DNA of 41,453 nucleotides from Achromobacter denitrificans NBRC 15125 (GTDB taxonomy: Bacteria; Pseudomonadota; Gammaproteobacteria; Burkholderiales; Burkholderiaceae_B), in the NCBI RefSeq assembly GCF_001571365.1, contig NZ_BCTQ01000045.1, positions 1 to 41,453 on the forward strand. The letters are read 5' to 3'. Shown piece by piece: positions 1-7,449 of the stretch. Made by a program: the position numbers and the translations under genes. The notes under the pieces were generated by a model, which was given only the letters and a program-made list of their open reading frames with translations, was not told where the DNA came from and made no database searches. Position 1 is the stretch's first letter. Each line of letters starts with the position of its first letter.

Positions 1-192
1 GGAACCCAGCCCGAACGCGGCGATGGCGCCCCAGACCAGGCAGCCCGCGCAGATGCCCAGCCCGGCCATGAAGGCGCGCCTGCCGCCCTCGACGGCGGCG
101 GTGCGCAGCACCAGCGCGCTGTCCATGCCCGGCGTAACGGTCAGGATGGCGGCGGCCAGGGTGAAGGCGAGCAGGGCGGCGGTGGCGGTCAT
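1..192 (-). CDS. LysE/RhtB-family amino-acid exporter, N-terminal part (cut by window edge)
   Basis: Reading the minus strand from the ATG at 192 gives 64 residues that run off the window with no stop. The protein starts with a hydrophobic helix, then a TPGMDSALVLRTA stretch and a second hydrophobic segment with AGLGICAG. This is the N-terminal pattern of LysE/RhtB exporters (TPGPD-type motif after the first membrane helix, then a G-rich second helix). Known members export amino acids or their derivatives across the inner membrane; the substrate cannot be told from this fragment. It is divergent from yaeQ, with about 140 bp between the two starts. Seen: start codon, motif, membrane segments. 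Inferred: family. Roughly two thirds of the gene lie outside the window. Confidence 0.78.
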   Translation of the reverse strand, partial: MTATAALLAFTLAAAILTVTPGMDSALVLRTAAVEGGRRAFMAGLGICAGCLVWGAIAAFGLGS

Positions 193-330
193 GGGGATGT
201 CGGGCGGGAGGATCCGGGCAGGCGGCCAGTGTAGCGCCGGCGGCGGCCGCGGCCCAGCGGCAGGATCCGGGCGGAGCAGGCGGTATCATGGCGGCCTTCA
301 GCCATTTGCTTCATTCAACGGATTCTCGCC

Positions 331-867
331 ATGGCCCTGCGCGCCACCATCTACAAGGCCGAACTCAACGTCGCCGACACCGACCGCCACTACTACGGCA
401 GCCACTCGCTGACGGTCGCCCGCCATCCCTCGGAAACCGACGAGCGCATGATGGTGAGGCTGGTCGCCTTCGCGCTGCATGCGCAGGAAGACCTGAGCTT
501 CACCAAGGGCCTGAGCGATACCGACGAGCCGGACCTCTGGGCCAAGGACCTGACCGGCGCGGTCAAGCTGTGGATCGAGGTCGGCCAGCCCGAAGAACGC
601 CGCATCCTGCGCGCCTGCGGCCGGGCCGACGAAGTCATCGTCTATTGCTATGGCGGGTCGGCAAGCAAGATCTGGTGGGATGGCGTGAAGAACAAGCTTG
701 AGCGCACCCGCAACCTGAAGGTGGTCAACCTGCCGGTGGAGCAGACCAAGGCGCTGGCCGGGCTGGCCGAGCGCACCATGCAGCTGAACGCCAATATCTC
801 GGACGGGGTGGTGTATTTCTCGGCCGACAAGGGCGAAGTCAGCATCGAGCCGGAAGCCTGGCGTTAG
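331..867 (+). CDS. yaeQ: YaeQ family protein
   Basis: 178 residues, the usual YaeQ length. It begins MALRATIYKAELNVADTDR and continues with a YYGSHSLTVARHPSETDERMM-like region, VKLWIEVGQPEERR, and a C-terminal VYFSADKGEVSIEPEAW ending. These are the recognisable blocks of YaeQ, a small cytoplasmic protein with a fold related to PD-(D/E)XK nucleases. Early genetic work linked YaeQ to RfaH-dependent expression, but its biochemical role is not settled. It is a single gene between a divergent exporter and the tetR promoter; its stop at 867 lies 27 bp before the tetR -35 box, so it probably does not share a transcript with tetR. The start at 331 is the first ATG in frame with the conserved N-terminus. 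Confidence 0.9.
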   Translation: MALRATIYKAELNVADTDRHYYGSHSLTVARHPSETDERMMVRLVAFALHAQEDLSFTKGLSDTDEPDLWAKDLTGAVKLWIEVGQPEERRILRACGRADEVIVYCYGGSASKIWWDGVKNKLERTRNLKVVNLPVEQTKALAGLAERTMQLNANISDGVVYFSADKGEVSIEPEAWR

Positions 868-894
868 ATAGAACCTGTCCCCGCTAAAAAACAG

Positions 895-939
895 TTGCAG
901 GCGCAGGGGGCGGGGCCGTAATATGATGATCATCATATT
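895..939 (+). promoter_or_regulatory. tetR promoter with 20-bp perfect palindromic operator
   Basis: A -35 box TTGCAG (895-900) is followed after 18 bp by TAATAT (919-924). A perfect 20-bp palindrome, AATATGATGATCATCATATT, covers 920-939 and overlaps the -10 box. It lies 15 bp before the ATG of the TetR gene. The same 20 bases recur at 1598-1617. A regulator bound here would block RNA polymerase, so autorepression by the adjacent TetR protein is the simplest reading. Box positions are by eye; assignment to this regulator is inferred. Confidence 0.8.
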
Positions 940-954
940 CAAGGTCCCGCGGCC

Positions 955-1551
955 ATGACCCGTCCCGCCACCCGCAAGGAGTTGTCCCACGAACGCATCG
1001 TCGACGCGGCCGCGCGCGCGATCCGGCGCGAGGGCTATGCGGGCGTGGGCGTGGCGGAGGTAATGAAAGAGGCGGGCCTGACCCATGGCGGCTTCTACGC
1101 GCATTTCGCCTCGCGCGACGCGCTGCTCGCCGCCGCCATGGAGCGCGCCGGCCGCGATGGCGCGGAACGCCTGATGCAAGGCATGGCGCAGCGCCGCACC
1201 GAGGGCGCGAGCCCGCTGCGCGCCTGGGTGGACACCTACCTGAGCGAGGCCCACCTGGCCGGCTGCGAGCGCGGATGCCCGGTTTCGGCGCTGGCCTCGG
1301 AGATTCCGCGCCAGTCGGCCGACGTGCGCGAGGCGGCGGCCGACCGGGTATGGCGGCTGCTGGAAGGCGTGCGCAAGGTGTTGCCCGCCGCGGCGGACGA
1401 GCATGCGGCGGTGGCCGTGACCAGCACGCTGGTGGGCGCCCTGCAACTGGCCCGGGCCCTGGGCGACAACGACCGGGGGCGCGCCGTGCTGGCCTCGGCG
1501 CGCAAGGCCATCCTCGACCAGTACGAGCGCGAGGATCCGCCAGCTTCCTGA
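955..1551 (+). CDS. TetR/AcrR-family transcriptional repressor
   Basis: 198 residues, typical for the family. Residues about 10-58 form the DNA-binding domain (HERIVDAAARAIRREGY, then AEVMKEAGLTHGGFYAHFASRDALL with the TetR helix-turn-helix pattern). The remainder is the helical ligand domain. It contains two cysteines four residues apart (C104 and C108 in AGCERGCPVSAL), so a thiol-reactive or electrophilic inducer is possible but not shown. The gene has its own promoter with a palindromic operator over the -10 box and is followed by an intrinsic terminator at 1566-1587. The identical operator in front of the downstream SDR-MFS genes makes it very likely that this protein represses itself and those two genes. 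The effector is unknown. Confidence 0.92.
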   Translation: MTRPATRKELSHERIVDAAARAIRREGYAGVGVAEVMKEAGLTHGGFYAHFASRDALLAAAMERAGRDGAERLMQGMAQRRTEGASPLRAWVDTYLSEAHLAGCERGCPVSALASEIPRQSADVREAAADRVWRLLEGVRKVLPAAADEHAAVAVTSTLVGALQLARALGDNDRGRAVLASARKAILDQYEREDPPAS

Positions 1552-1565
1552 CCCGATTTTTCCCG

Positions 1566-1587
1566 GGCCGCATTGCGCGGCCTTTTT
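1566..1587 (+). terminator. Intrinsic terminator behind tetR
   Basis: A 6-bp GC stem (GGCCGC at 1566-1571, GCGGCC at 1577-1582) with loop ATTGC is followed directly by five T (1583-1587). It starts 15 bp after the tetR stop. The proposed -35 box of the next promoter lies inside this hairpin. Confidence 0.75.
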
Positions 1588-1617
1588 ACCCGCCATGAAT
1601 ATGATGATCATCATATT
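1573..1617 (+). promoter_or_regulatory. Promoter and second copy of the TetR operator, in front of the SDR-MFS pair
   Basis: The 20-bp palindrome found before tetR is repeated without a mismatch at 1598-1617. A -35-like TTGCGC (1573-1578) and -10-like GAATAT (1597-1602) are separated by 18 bp. The distance from the -35 start to the palindrome start is 25 bp at both sites. The SDR start codon lies 58 bp downstream. This indicates co-regulation of both transcription units by the adjacent TetR protein. The boxes are read by eye and the -35 match is weaker than at the first copy. Confidence 0.75.
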
Positions 1618-1675
1618 TCGATAGACCCGACCTTTTCCGGTCCGCCGCGGCACCGCCGCACAGAGGAAATCCATC

Positions 1676-2374
1676 ATGGAACTCAAGAACGCCGTCGTTT
1701 TCATTACCGGGGCCAATCGCGGCCTGGGCCTGGCCTTCGCCCGCGAAGCCCTGGCCCGGGGCGCGCGCAAGGTCTACGCCGCCGCCCGCGATCCGTCGAC
1801 GGTGCGGCTGGAGGGCGTGGAGCCCGTCAAGCTCGACGTCACCCGGCCGGACGAGGTGGCCGCCGTCGCGGCGCGCGCCCGCGACGTGACCGTGCTGATC
1901 AACAACGCGGGCATCGCCGCGACCGGGGGCTTCCTGGCGGCCGGCAGCGCGGACTCGGCCCGCCGCCACCTGGAGACCAACCTGATCGGCCCGCTGCTGA
2001 TGGCGCAGGCCTTCGCGCCGGCGCTGGCGGCCAATGGCGGCGGGGCGCTGCTGAACGTGCTGTCCATCGCCAGCTGGATCAACCGCCCGCTGCTGGGCGT
2101 GTACGGCATGAGCAAGTCGGCCGCCTGGGCCCTGACCAACGGCCTGCGCCACGAGCTGCGGGAGCAGGGCACGCAGGTGCTCGGCCTGCACATGGGCTTC
2201 GTCGATACGGACCTGACCCGCGGCATCGACGCGCCCAAATCCACGCCGCAGGCCATCGTGAGCGAGGCCTTCGATGCGCTGGAGGCGGGCGAGGAAGAAG
2301 TGCTGGCCGACGAGGCCACCCGCGCGGTCAAGCTGGGCCTGTCGGTCCGCCCGGCCGTCTACCTGCAAGCCTGA
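1676..2374 (+). CDS. Short-chain dehydrogenase/reductase (SDR)
   Basis: 232 residues, a classical single-domain SDR. The nucleotide-binding motif TGANRGLG is at residues 11-18, NNAG at 76-79, a structural Asn near 102, and the catalytic set is Ser130, Tyr143 and Lys147 (YGMSK). The N-terminal signature is that of an NAD(P)H-dependent oxidoreductase acting on an alcohol or carbonyl group in the cytoplasm; the substrate is not evident. AGAGGAAA lies 8 bp before the ATG. The MFS pump follows after 12 bp, so the two are co-transcribed under the TetR operator at 1598-1617. Together they look like a detoxification unit: reduce or oxidise a compound and export it. That role is inferred. Confidence 0.9.
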   Translation: MELKNAVVFITGANRGLGLAFAREALARGARKVYAAARDPSTVRLEGVEPVKLDVTRPDEVAAVAARARDVTVLINNAGIAATGGFLAAGSADSARRHLETNLIGPLLMAQAFAPALAANGGGALLNVLSIASWINRPLLGVYGMSKSAAWALTNGLRHELREQGTQVLGLHMGFVDTDLTRGIDAPKSTPQAIVSEAFDALEAGEEEVLADEATRAVKLGLSVRPAVYLQA

Positions 2375-2386
2375 GGAGGCCGCGCC

Positions 2387-3784
2387 ATGCATGCCACCGC
2401 CACTTCCGCCGCGCCGTCCGCGCCCGCGGCCTCTCCCTGGCCGGTGTTCTGGGTCGCCAGCATCGCCGTGTTCCTGGTGTCCCTGGACAGCACCATGCTG
2501 TACGCCGCCTTCGGGGCCTTGCGGGCGGGCTTCCCCGACGCGTCGGCCGCCGATATGTCGTGGGTGCTCAACGCCTATACGGTGGTGTTCGCCGCCATGC
2601 TGATCCCGTCGGGCGGTCTGGCCGACACCCATGGCCGCAAACGCATGTTCATGGGCGGCGTGGTGCTGTTCCTGGCGGCGTCGGCGGCCTGCGGCCTGGC
2701 CGGCAGCGAAGGCTGGCTGATCGCCGCGCGCGTGTTGCAGGCGGTGGGCGCCGCGCTGCTCACGCCAGCCTCGCTCTCCATCGTGCTGGCCGCCTTTCCC
2801 GCGTCGCAGCGCGCCGTGGCGGTCAGTCTGTGGGGCGCCGTGGGCGGCCTGGCCGCGGCCGTGGGCCCGAGCCTGGGCGCCTTCGTGGTGGACGTCGCGG
2901 GCTGGCCGTGGGCCTTCTACATCAACCTGCCGCTGGGCGCGCTGTCGCTGTGGTTCGGCGCCGGCCTGCTGAAGGAATCCGTCAAGCCGGATGCCCGGCG
3001 CCGGGTGGACGGCGTGGGCATGACGCTGCTGATCGTGGGGGTGGGCGCGCTGGCGCTGGCCATCGTGCAGTCGGAATCGCCGGCCTGGCAGCGCGGCGAA
3101 TTGATCGTGGCGGCGGCGGTCGGGCTCGTGTCCCTCGTGGCGTTCGTGCCGTGGGCGCGGGCGACGCCGCATCCGCTGGTGGACCTGTCGCTGTTCCGCC
3201 ACCGCACCTATCGCTACGTGAACCTGGCCACGCTCAGCTTCGGCATCGCGTTCGCAATGATGTTCTTTGCTTTCTTCTTCTACATGACGGGCGTGTGGCA
3301 TTACAGCCTGCCGCGCGCCGGCCTGGCGGTGACGCCCGGCCCGCTGCTGGTCATGCCCACCGCCATCCTCACGGGAAGGCTGGCCGCGCGGATGGGCCAC
3401 CGGCCTTTCCTGGTGGGCGGATCGCTGGTGTACGCGGCCAGCGGGCTGTGGTTCCTGCTGGTGCCGGGGGCGGAGCCGGCCTACCTTAGCCAGTGGCTGC
3501 CCGGGCTGCTGCTGAGCGGGATCGGGGTGGGCATGGTGCTGCCGTCCTTGTCGGGCGCCGCCGTGAACCGCCTGCCCACCCAGCATTACGCCGTGGGCAG
3601 CGCGGTCAACCAGGCCACGCGGCAGATCGGCGGCGTTCTGGGCGTGGCGCTCACGGTGCTGCTGCTGGGGCAGGGCGTCGCGGGGCACGAGGACTTCTCG
3701 CCCATCTATGCCGGGCACGTGGGCCTTGCCCTGCTGACGGCCTTGCTGTGCCTGGCCGTGGATACGCGGCCGCGGGCGGCCTGA
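2387..3784 (+). CDS. MFS drug-efflux transporter, EmrB/QacA-like (DHA2)
   Basis: 465 residues, almost entirely hydrophobic, with the spacing expected for about 14 membrane segments. It shows LDSTML in the first helix (the DHA2 LDxTxxNVAL-type motif), the loop 2-3 motif GGLADTHGRKR (MFS motif A), an arginine-containing fourth helix (RVLQAVGAALLTPASLS) and a GPSLGAFVVDVAGWPWAFYINLP segment (motif C followed by the usual WRWxFxINxP block). These mark proton-driven multidrug exporters of the EmrB/QacA group. It follows the SDR gene by 12 bp with a GAGGAGG-like ribosome site and shares its TetR-controlled promoter. The exported compound is unknown; the regulator and SDR neighbour suggest a toxic small molecule. 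Confidence 0.9.
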   Translation: MHATATSAAPSAPAASPWPVFWVASIAVFLVSLDSTMLYAAFGALRAGFPDASAADMSWVLNAYTVVFAAMLIPSGGLADTHGRKRMFMGGVVLFLAASAACGLAGSEGWLIAARVLQAVGAALLTPASLSIVLAAFPASQRAVAVSLWGAVGGLAAAVGPSLGAFVVDVAGWPWAFYINLPLGALSLWFGAGLLKESVKPDARRRVDGVGMTLLIVGVGALALAIVQSESPAWQRGELIVAAAVGLVSLVAFVPWARATPHPLVDLSLFRHRTYRYVNLATLSFGIAFAMMFFAFFFYMTGVWHYSLPRAGLAVTPGPLLVMPTAILTGRLAARMGHRPFLVGGSLVYAASGLWFLLVPGAEPAYLSQWLPGLLLSGIGVGMVLPSLSGAAVNRLPTQHYAVGSAVNQATRQIGGVLGVALTVLLLGQGVAGHEDFSPIYAGHVGLALLTALLCLAVDTRPRAA

Positions 3785-3788
3785 CCCT

Positions 3789-4910
3789 TCAGCCGCAGGC
3801 GTCGGCGGCCAGGTTGGCCGGATCCGCGCAGGCCCGCCACCGGGCCTGCGGCATCGCCGGCACCAGCTGCACGCGGCTCATCGGATCCCGGTACCAGAAG
3901 ATCCGGCCGGGCGCCTCATGCATCGCGTCCCAGACCCGCGCCTGCTCCTCGGCGGAGAGCGCCGCGCGGCCCTGCGGATCCACGACGCCCCGCGCCAGCA
4001 CGGCCTGCGCGGCGGGATTCCAGGATGCGTCTTCCGGGTCGTCCAGCGCCACGTCCGCGGCGATGCGCACGATGCGCCAGTCCGCGTCCGGCACGCCGTC
4101 GGCCAGGTTCGCCAGGCGCTTGCGCTCCAGCACGTAGAGCGGGTCGGGCTGGGCGGCGGGCACGGCATGGGGATGGGCGCCGTCGCCTTCGGCGCCGGAT
4201 CCGCGCGCGGCCTCCGGGCCCGCATAGCGCTGCGACGGCCGGCCCTGCTCGTCGTACGCCTGGACCGACACGGCCGCGCCCGTCGCGGTGCTGTCGATGA
4301 CGCGCAGCAGCTTGCCCGAGGCATCGCGCACATAGCGCCGGGCCGCGGCGGTCTTGCCGGCGTCCCCGCAGTCGCCGCCGACGAATTCCGTCAGGGCGCC
4401 TCGGCCGTCGCGCTTCAGGCAGGCCTGGCGCACCGCCGTGTAGACGGGCGGCGCCCGGTACGCGGTCTGGTCGTACTCGACCGCGCGGACGAGGGCGCCG
4501 GCGGCATCGTATTCCAGCGCGAAGCCGCCCGACAGCAGGGGCGGCGACGCGCGGCCCCGCTGCCCGGTGTCATAGCTTTCCACCCGGCACAGTCGGCCGG
4601 CGGCGTCGAAATAGAGCCGGGTGGGCGCGGGCGAGTCCGCGTGCGGCGGATAGGCGGCCCAGTCGACCCGGTCCATCCAGGTCTGGGGCATCGGGTCGCC
4701 GGCCTCGGCCAGCCAGACGGGCGCGTGGCGCGCCGGCACGCGTGCGCCGTCGCGGCCAAGCAGGACCCGGTCTTGCCCGAGCGCGACGGACACCGGCACC
4801 GCGGGCCAGGCCGGCGGCGCCGTGAAATCGACGTCGGCCGGCCCGCAGCCGGCCAGCGCCGCGCCGGCATGGAGGGCTGCGGCCAGCGCCAGGGCGAGCC
4901 GCCTACGCAT
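3789..4910 (-). CDS. Exported hypothetical protein (possible lipoprotein) with YD-like repeats
   Basis: 373 residues. The start has a basic n-region (MRRRLAL), an Ala-rich hydrophobic core and ALAG followed by Cys21, which fits either a lipoprotein signal or an ordinary signal peptide. The middle holds repeated blocks of the form Tyr-x-x-x-G-x-L/R (LYFDAAGRLCRVESYD, LEYDAAGALVRAVEYD, YVRDASGKLLRVID, AYDEQGRPSQRY), similar to the YD/RHS pattern but only four copies and not a full RHS shell. The C-terminal third is mixed alpha/beta with Trp-rich segments. I do not recognise the family. It overlaps the upstream gene 4903-5550 by 8 bp, so the two are translated together, and it converges with the MFS gene. 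Function unknown; an envelope location is inferred. Confidence 0.7.
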   Translation of the reverse strand: MRRRLALALAAALHAGAALAGCGPADVDFTAPPAWPAVPVSVALGQDRVLLGRDGARVPARHAPVWLAEAGDPMPQTWMDRVDWAAYPPHADSPAPTRLYFDAAGRLCRVESYDTGQRGRASPPLLSGGFALEYDAAGALVRAVEYDQTAYRAPPVYTAVRQACLKRDGRGALTEFVGGDCGDAGKTAAARRYVRDASGKLLRVIDSTATGAAVSVQAYDEQGRPSQRYAGPEAARGSGAEGDGAHPHAVPAAQPDPLYVLERKRLANLADGVPDADWRIVRIAADVALDDPEDASWNPAAQAVLARGVVDPQGRAALSAEEQARVWDAMHEAPGRIFWYRDPMSRVQLVPAMPQARWRACADPANLAADACG

Positions 4911-5550
4911 AGGACAGGCCGTCCATGAACCTCACCAGCTCCCAGAATTCCCGGGAGACGCCGCCCAGCCGCAGATGGCCCTCGCGTGTTTCGAACAGCA
5001 GGAAAGGGTAGGCATCGCGCGCCAGGACGCCCGGCGCGGGCAGCCGATAGGGCTTGAAGATCTCCGGATCGTTGAAGTAGCGCTCCAGGCGGCCGCCGCC
5101 GTCCACGTGCATGTAGCGCACGCGCAGCGGTTGCGGCGGGCGCCGGGACCCCGTTTCCGTTTGCGGGTAGTCGCCGCCGTCGCCCGCCACCACCGCGTCG
5201 GACAGGGCGGCCAGGAAGGCGCGCTCGATCCCGCCGTCGTGGGCGCTGCCCGAAGAAGCGCCCGCGCTCGCCTGGGCCAGCTCGCCGACCAGGCGCGTGG
5301 CCCGGGATCCGGGCACCAGCGTCCCGGCGAACAGGCTGTCCAGGTCCGCCGCGCCCGGGTCGGCCAATCGCCGCAGCCGGGACAGGTCCTGCTTGAAGCC
5401 GGCCAGCCATTGCCGGTAGCGCAGGTTCTCCGCCTTGCGGTCGAGCGGCAGGGCGCCGACGGCGGCGCCATGCAGGGCGAAGAGGCAGGCGGGGGCCCAT
5501 AGCCAGAGGCGTCGGGAGGGGTTCGGAAGCACGCGGGGCGGGGGGCTCAT
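4903..5550 (-). CDS. Exported hypothetical protein
   Basis: 215 residues from the ATG at 5550. The N-terminus (MSPPPRVLPNPSRRLWLWAPACLFALHGAAVGA) reads as a signal peptide with cleavage near AVGA-LP. An in-frame ATG at 5616 would add 22 non-hydrophobic residues and spoil the signal, so 5550 is preferred, though no clear ribosome site is visible. The rest is soluble, with a Tyr/Phe-rich end (FKPYRLPAPG, AYPFLLFETREGHLRLGG, REFWELVRFMDG). I do not recognise the family. It shares an 8-bp overlap with the downstream exported protein and is divergent from the diguanylate cyclase gene. A joint role in the envelope is inferred only from the signal peptides and the overlap. Confidence 0.65.
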   Translation of the reverse strand: MSPPPRVLPNPSRRLWLWAPACLFALHGAAVGALPLDRKAENLRYRQWLAGFKQDLSRLRRLADPGAADLDSLFAGTLVPGSRATRLVGELAQASAGASSGSAHDGGIERAFLAALSDAVVAGDGGDYPQTETGSRRPPQPLRVRYMHVDGGGRLERYFNDPEIFKPYRLPAPGVLARDAYPFLLFETREGHLRLGGVSREFWELVRFMDGLSYA

Positions 5551-5598
5551 AGGCCGAGAATCATATCGTTCAAAACAATGCCATTTTGGTGCGGAACG

Positions 5599-5611
5599 TG
5601 ACAAAATGTCA
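5599..5611. promoter_or_regulatory. Small dyad between divergent genes
   Basis: A perfect TGACA-AAA-TGTCA inverted repeat lies in the 113-bp gap between the hypothetical pair (minus) and the diguanylate cyclase (plus). Its position would suit an operator shared by both directions. No regulator is assigned. Confidence 0.35.
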
Positions 5612-5663
5612 TCCAAGGCCGGTACGCTGGCCGCAAGATGAACCCCGTGTGATCAGGGCTGAA

Positions 5664-7379
5664 ATGCGCGCTACAGGTGATTTTCCTTCCGCACCTGCAC
5701 CAGCACCCGTCGAGGGCGCGGGCGGAGCGCAGCCTGAGCCCGACGGCCCGCTGGACAGGCTGGCCCGGCTGGCCAGGCGCCAGTTCGGCGTGGACATGGC
5801 GCTGGTGGCCTGCAGCGACGCCGACGGCGTCTGGCAGGCCCGGGCCGGGTCGCCGCCGCCCGCGGGCGCCGCGCCCGGATCTCTCCCTTTTTCCGCCGAA
5901 TGCCCGCTGGTCGCCAGCGACGGCCGGCAGCTCGGCACGTTCTGGCTGCTGCACGGCCAGCCGCGCGGCTTCAATGACGACGACCGGCGCGCGCTGGAGG
6001 ATTTCGCCGGCCTGGCGGCCGCGGCCGTGGAAAAGCGCCGGGCGCTGGCCGCCGAGCGGGCGGCCGAGGACAGCTGGCGCGACGAGGCCCGCAACCTCTC
6101 GATGGCGATCGCCGGCAGCGGCACCGGGGTCTGGGACCGCAACGTCGTCACCGGTGAAATCACCTACTCGGCGGGCTGGAAGGCGCTGCTGGGCTACGGC
6201 GAGTCCGATATCTCCAACCGCATCGAAGACGCCTACAAGCGCCTGCATCCCGACGACGCCGACTACGTGCGCGACGCCATGCAGGCGCATTTCGACGGCA
6301 AGACCGAAAGCTACGAAGTCGAGCACCGCATCCTCTGCAAGGATGGCAGCTACAAATGGATATGCAGCCGCGGCAAGGTCGTCAGCCGCGATGAAGCGGG
6401 CAGGGCGCTGCGCATGATGGGCACCACCACCGACATCAGCGTCATGCGCGCGATGTCGGAGCGGCTGCAGCGCACGGCGGACCTGCTGGTCAACCTCACG
6501 GACGCGGTGCCCGGCATGGTTTTCCAATGCGGGCAGCGGCAGGACGGCGGCTCGCGGTTCCTCTACGTGAGCGCGGGGATCTGGGACATGTTCGAACTGA
6601 TGCCCGGCGACGTGCAGGACAATGCCGCCGCGATCGAGCAGCGCGTCCATCCCGACGACCTGGCCAGCTACCATGCCTCGCTGCAGGCGGCCGCCGCGGC
6701 CCAGACGCCGTGGCACCTGGAATTCCGGGTTTGCCTGCCCGGGCAGGGTCTGCGCTGGCGCCAGGGCGCCGCCAGCCCGCGCACGGGGCCCGACGGCTCG
6801 GTGGTCTGGCACGGCTTCGTGACCGACATCACCGACCGCAAGCGCGCCGATTTCGAGCTGCGCGAACTGGCCGCCACCGACGCCCTGACCACCTTGCCCA
6901 ACCGCCGCCATTTCATGTCGCGCATCGCGGCGGAGCTGGCGCGCATCAAGCGGCACGGCAGCGATTGCGCCGCGGTGCTGATGTGCGACCTGGACCACTT
7001 CAAGCACATCAACGACACCTGGGGCCACGCCATCGGCGACGGCGTGCTCCAGCATTTCGCCAACACGCTGCGGACCCAGCTGCGCGCGGTCGACCTGGTG
7101 GGGCGCATCGGCGGAGAGGAGTTCGCCATCGTGCTGCCGGACACCGATCTGGAACGCGCGCGCGCGTTCGCGACGCGGGTGCAGCAGCGCATCGCCGACG
7201 CGCCGTTCTCGGCCGGCGGGCGCTGCATTCCGCTCACCGTCAGCATCGGGATTTCCACCATGCACACCCTGGATGCGGACGCCGAGCTGGCGCTGGGCCG
7301 CAGCGACCGCGCCCTCTACAACGCCAAGCAACTCGGGCGCAATCGCATCGAATCCGCGCCCTCAGTGTTTTCCCGATAG
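5664..7379 (+). CDS. Diguanylate cyclase with GAF-like, two PAS and GGDEF domains
   Basis: 571 residues from the ATG at 5664 (an open frame extends to 5586 and a GTG at 5649 is possible). About residues 25-125 look like a degenerate GAF domain, 140-260 a PAS with PAC end (HPDDADYVRDAM, HRILCKDGSYKWICSRG), 270-390 a second PAS-like domain ending VTDITDRKRA, and 400-560 the GGDEF domain. The catalytic motif is GGEEF (483-487), preceded by the inhibitory I-site RAVD (474-477), so it should make cyclic di-GMP from GTP and be feedback-inhibited. DLDHFKHINDTWGH carries the metal ligand. No transmembrane segment or EAL domain is seen, so it is a cytoplasmic sensor-cyclase. The signal sensed is unknown. 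Confidence 0.88.
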   Translation: MRATGDFPSAPAPAPVEGAGGAQPEPDGPLDRLARLARRQFGVDMALVACSDADGVWQARAGSPPPAGAAPGSLPFSAECPLVASDGRQLGTFWLLHGQPRGFNDDDRRALEDFAGLAAAAVEKRRALAAERAAEDSWRDEARNLSMAIAGSGTGVWDRNVVTGEITYSAGWKALLGYGESDISNRIEDAYKRLHPDDADYVRDAMQAHFDGKTESYEVEHRILCKDGSYKWICSRGKVVSRDEAGRALRMMGTTTDISVMRAMSERLQRTADLLVNLTDAVPGMVFQCGQRQDGGSRFLYVSAGIWDMFELMPGDVQDNAAAIEQRVHPDDLASYHASLQAAAAAQTPWHLEFRVCLPGQGLRWRQGAASPRTGPDGSVVWHGFVTDITDRKRADFELRELAATDALTTLPNRRHFMSRIAAELARIKRHGSDCAAVLMCDLDHFKHINDTWGHAIGDGVLQHFANTLRTQLRAVDLVGRIGGEEFAIVLPDTDLERARAFATRVQQRIADAPFSAGGRCIPLTVSIGISTMHTLDADAELALGRSDRALYNAKQLGRNRIESAPSVFSR

Positions 7380-7405
7380 AACAACCCGCAAGGCCATTTG
7401 TTCCA

Positions 7406-7449
7406 TTGACGGTACATTAGGACACCCCTAGAGTTCCCGCCATGGGAAC
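7406..7449 (+). promoter_or_regulatory. Promoter of the catabolic operon with a dyad over the gntR start
   Basis: TTGACG (7406-7411) and TAGAGT (7429-7434) are separated by 17 bp, a good sigma-70 arrangement. Transcription would begin around 7441-7442, at or next to the A of the gntR ATG, so the message may be leaderless; indeed no purine-rich ribosome site precedes it. An inverted repeat GTTCCC-gccat-GGGAAC (7433-7449) spans the start site and is a candidate operator for autorepression. Promoter boxes are by eye. Confidence 0.6.

Noticed and set aside
193..330. Extra small gene between the exporter and yaeQ
   Set aside because: Only a short out-of-frame reading; the stretch most likely holds the two divergent promoters, though no boxes were clear.
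1573..3489. Long plus-strand frame over the SDR and MFS genes
   Set aside because: Arg/Gly/Ala-rich out-of-frame translation; the SDR and MFS frames carry complete family motifs.
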